A model generated the notes under the pieces. That model worked only from the letters and a program-made list of their open reading frames with translations. It was not told where the DNA came from and ran no database searches. A stretch of DNA of 9,333 bases. Source: Oscillospiraceae bacterium (GTDB lineage: Bacteria; Bacillota; Clostridia; Oscillospirales; Ruminococcaceae). The position numbers and the translations under genes were made by a program. The stretch covers positions 1 to 9,333 of the forward strand of contig JAFPXW010000192.1 of assembly GCA_017394565.1 (NCBI GenBank), in the 5' to 3' direction. How positions within the stretch are numbered: position 1 is the stretch's first letter; every line of letters begins with the position of its first letter. Positions 5,895 to 9,333 of this stretch are shown piece after piece.

Positions 5895-5923
5895 TCATAC
5901 TACTTTTCCGGCTATTTGTCAAG
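5895..5923 (-). promoter_or_regulatory. Strong sigma-A promoter of the split-PFL operon
   Basis: On the minus strand a perfect TTGACA (5918-5923), a 17-bp spacer and TATGAT (5895-5900) predict a start near 5889 and a leader of about 78 nt. A second TTGACA lies 11 bp further upstream (5929-5934), so the hexamer is repeated about one helical turn apart. I see no clear Rex or Fnr-type palindrome. Confidence 0.88.
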
Positions 5924-6002
5924 GGAATGTCAATCTATAAACAAAGAGCGAATCGCGAATCGTTCTTTTTTTATAGATTTGTTGCCGAAGCGGTGCGGTT
6001 TT

Positions 6003-6050
6003 TATACAAAATGTGGTGGTTAAAAAATCCATTCAGCCAGTTTTTGTATA
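6003..6050. repeat. 9-bp inverted repeat in the pfl-spoIIID intergenic region
   Basis: TATACAAAA (6003-6011) and TTTTGTATA (6042-6050) are perfect inverted arms 30 bases apart. The gap between the pfl promoter and the spoIIID promoter (about 5935-6094) holds no convincing gene. It also has a tandem CGAATCG pair near 5949-5962 and a T-run near 5965-5972. The inverted repeat could be a regulator site for one of the divergent genes or a weak RNA hairpin. Confidence 0.4.
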
Positions 6051-6094
6051 TCTGTCGGCGTTTCACAGGTTTACATGGGGAACGCTTCTTTATC

Positions 6095-6123
6095 GTCTAT
6101 TTCCCTCCGGAAATGCATATACT
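6095..6123 (+). promoter_or_regulatory. Possible sigma-E type sporulation promoter of spoIIID
   Basis: GTCTATTT (6095-6102), a 13-bp spacer and CATATACT (6116-6123) resemble the mother-cell sigma-E pattern known from Bacillus (-35 like GTCATATT, -10 like CATACANT). The -10 differs at one position, the -35 at three. spoIIID is a sigma-E target in Bacillus, which supports the call. A sigma-A alternative, TTGTTG (5979-5984) with TATACA (6003-6008), is weaker and far upstream. Confidence 0.45.
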
Positions 6124-6190
6124 CCTACCACGATCCGCAAAAGCCACACACAGTTTGCAGATCCCATCCCGTGTATAAAGGAGTGAAACC

Positions 6191-6469
6191 ATGCGACATC
6201 AACCGAATGAACGAGCCATCCAGCTCGGTACATACATCCTCGAACACAAGGCGACCGTCCGCGCTGCCGCGAAGGAATTCGGCATCAGCAAATCCACAGT
6301 CCACAAGGACGTCAGCGAACGTCTGCCACATCTCCAGCCAGAGCTTGCGGCACAGGTACACCGCATCCTCGAACTGAACAAGCAGGAACGCCACATCCGC
6401 GGCGGACTGGCGACCAAACGGAAATACGCCCTCCTCGCCGAGCATCGCAGGACATTCCGTCCGAGATGA
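6191..6469 (+). CDS. spoIIID: Stage III sporulation transcription factor SpoIIID
   Basis: The 92-aa protein closely follows the SpoIIID pattern. In spore formers this mother-cell DNA-binding protein activates or represses many sigma-E genes and helps turn on sigma-K. Residues about 5-20 (NERAIQLGTYILEHKATVR) and the helix-turn-helix AAKEFGISKSTVHKDVSERLP (about 26-46) are near the Bacillus sequence, as is the later HIRGGLATKRKY (about 68-79). The C-terminal tail is basic (EHRRTFRPR), consistent with the second DNA-contacting region of this family. AAAGGAG lies 7 nt before the ATG. The gene appears monocistronic; I see no clear terminator before the Clp gene 109 bases downstream. Confidence 0.96.
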   Translation: MRHQPNERAIQLGTYILEHKATVRAAAKEFGISKSTVHKDVSERLPHLQPELAAQVHRILELNKQERHIRGGLATKRKYALLAEHRRTFRPR

Positions 6470-6509
6470 AACGTCCCGGCAAATTCTGACAAATATCGCG
6501 CCGCAGATG

Positions 6510-6518
6510 TGGTATACT
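6510..6518 (+). promoter_or_regulatory. Extended -10 promoter of the Clp ATPase gene
   Basis: TG-N-TATACT (TG at 6510-6511, TATACT at 6513-6518) is a good extended -10. There is no well-spaced -35; CTGACA at 6486-6491 would leave a 21-bp spacer. No CtsR-type heptad repeat is evident nearby. Transcription would start near 6525. Confidence 0.6.
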
Positions 6519-6578
6519 ATGGTGTGTACCAATCAGGAGAAAGCCATGTGCTTTCTTCGATAAAGGAGGCTAACTGCA

Positions 6579-8807
<2,229 letters not shown>

Positions 8808-8811
8808 AACT

Positions 8812-8844
8812 TCCCCCGAAGCGTTGCTGTCCCGCTTCGGGGGA
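8812..8844. terminator. Strong hairpin terminator between the convergent Clp and engB genes
   Basis: TCCCCCGAAGCG (8812-8823) pairs perfectly with CGCTTCGGGGGA (8833-8844) around a 9-base loop. It starts 5 bases after the Clp stop codon. On the plus strand it is followed by ATTGCTTAT, a modest U-tract. On the minus strand it is followed by AAGTTTTATTTTG, so it probably serves both convergent genes. Confidence 0.8.
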
Positions 8845-8863
8845 TTGCTTATACTACGCGCTC

Positions 8864-8892
8864 TTTCAAAATGTTCAAAGAACATTTTGAAA
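8864..8892. repeat. Perfect 13-bp inverted repeat between Clp gene and engB
   Basis: TTTCAAAATGTTC (8864-8876) and GAACATTTTGAAA (8880-8892) are perfect arms around a 3-base AAA loop. The stem is A/T-rich and lacks a terminal U-run, so it is not a classical terminator. It could be a dispersed intergenic repeat, an RNA stability hairpin, or a regulator site without an obvious target promoter. Confidence 0.75.
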
Positions 8893-8895
8893 TCC

Positions 8896-8910
8896 GCCAT
8901 CTCTGATGGC
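8896..8910. repeat. Small GCCATC/GATGGC hairpin
   Basis: GCCATC (8896-8901) pairs with GATGGC (8905-8910) around TCT, three bases from the larger inverted repeat. Together with the 8812-8844 terminator it makes three hairpins in a row in a 141-bp convergent intergenic region. Confidence 0.5.
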
Positions 8911-8949
8911 AGGCTTCACAGCCATGCAAAATGGATTAAGAGGCGAGTA

Positions 8950-9333
8950 TTATGATTCAGTTTCCTCGTCGTCAGAGGGCTCCTCGTCCTCGAATTCCTC
9001 GTCATCTTCCTCCTCGGCCAGCTCGCTGAGAAGGTCGCGCAGGGCTTCCTGCCCCTCGCCTGTCTGGGAAGAAAACGGGATCGCGTGGATGTCCTCAAAA
9101 CACGGGATCTCCTCTGCGAACGCCGCCATCCGTTTGGTACGCTCGGTCTTGTTGAGCTTGTCCGCCTTCGTAAAGACGATGATAAACGGGATCTCCTCGT
9201 CGATCAGGCGGTTGATGCTTGCCAGATCATCCGCAGACGGCGCATGGCGCATATCAATGAGCTGCACCACCAGCCGCAGGTCGCGGTCAGCACGCAGGTA
9301 GCCGGCGATCAGCTTGCGCAGGCGTTCCTGTTC
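8950..9333 (-). CDS. engB: Ribosome-assembly GTPase EngB/YsxC (C-terminal part)
   Basis: The last 127 residues are present; the N-terminal part with the P-loop lies beyond the right edge. EngB (YihA/YsxC) is a TRAFAC-class GTPase needed for assembly of the large ribosomal subunit. RKLIAGYLRADRDLRLVVQLIDMRHAPSADD corresponds to the conserved mid-region ending in DxRHxPxxDD. FTKADKLNK carries the G4 guanine-specificity motif (TKAD), and FSSQTGEG is the G5 region. After ALRDLLSELAEE, where the fold should end, there is an extra tail of about 20 almost entirely acidic residues (EDDEEFEDEEPSDDEETES-like). The gene converges on the Clp ATPase and shares its terminator region. Confidence 0.92.
   Translation of the reverse strand, partial: EQERLRKLIAGYLRADRDLRLVVQLIDMRHAPSADDLASINRLIDEEIPFIIVFTKADKLNKTERTKRMAAFAEEIPCFEDIHAIPFSSQTGEGQEALRDLLSELAEEEDDEEFEDEEPSDDEETES

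Noticed and set aside
3817..5940. Very long open frame antisense to the PFL gene
   Set aside because: It mirrors the third-codon bias of PFL, has no recognisable domain or ribosome-binding site and overlaps the operon promoter. The PFL strand encodes an unmistakable enzyme.
5812..5940. Rex or Fnr operator at the PFL promoter
   Set aside because: No TTGTTAA-type or TTGAT-N4-ATCAA palindrome is visible around the promoter; only the doubled TTGACA is clear.
5753..6178. Possible plus-strand gene in the pfl-spoIIID gap
   Set aside because: It begins within PFL coding sequence, crosses the pfl promoter and shows no known motif. No start with a good ribosome-binding site is visible in the free part.

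Overview
The window reads as a chromosomal segment of a moderately GC-rich anaerobic Firmicute. It carries a secreted esterase with a type I dockerin, a pyruvate formate-lyase (PFL) operon, SpoIIID, a Clp ATPase of ClpC type with its ClpP-docking motif, an HU protein and a TrpR-like YerC regulator. A dockerin enzyme with a Thr/Pro/Glu-rich linker beside sporulation and mixed-acid fermentation genes points to the Ruminococcaceae/Oscillospiraceae, most likely a cellulosome-producing Ruminococcus. That assignment is inference, not a database match.

Layout. Positions 1-204 form a near-perfect palindrome: the last 22 codons and stop of a dockerin gene occur on both strands around a terminator hairpin. 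The minus-strand dockerin/SGNH esterase follows (137-1198), with its own promoter. Then come plus-strand yerC (1456-1794) and hup (1988-2263), each with a clear sigma-A promoter, ending in two tandem hairpin terminators. From 5923 down to 2326 on the minus strand lies the PFL operon. After it are plus-strand spoIIID (6191-6469) and an M-domain-less ClpC-type ATPase (6579-8807). The 3' part of engB (8950-9333, minus) runs off the right edge.

The most unusual feature is the PFL operon. The PFL protein (708 aa) keeps the substrate barrel and the catalytic Cys-Cys pair but stops just before the C-terminal glycyl-radical domain. That domain is a separate 83-aa gene with a strong ribosome-binding site and the radical loop (Gly58). 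Between them is a 77-aa gene that overlaps the PFL stop codon. Its residues 21-40 resemble the docking segment of the glycyl-radical domain, but it has no radical loop. The PFL activase gene comes last, after a stem-loop. This looks like an obligately split, possibly three-part PFL: barrel subunit, radical subunit and a radical-less look-alike. The E. coli spare-part protein YfiD/GrcA is the nearest known parallel, but there the main enzyme keeps its own radical domain.

The other genes look like conserved housekeeping and developmental genes, each apparently with its own promoter. Gaps over 100 bp hold promoters, terminators and a few inverted repeats, described individually.
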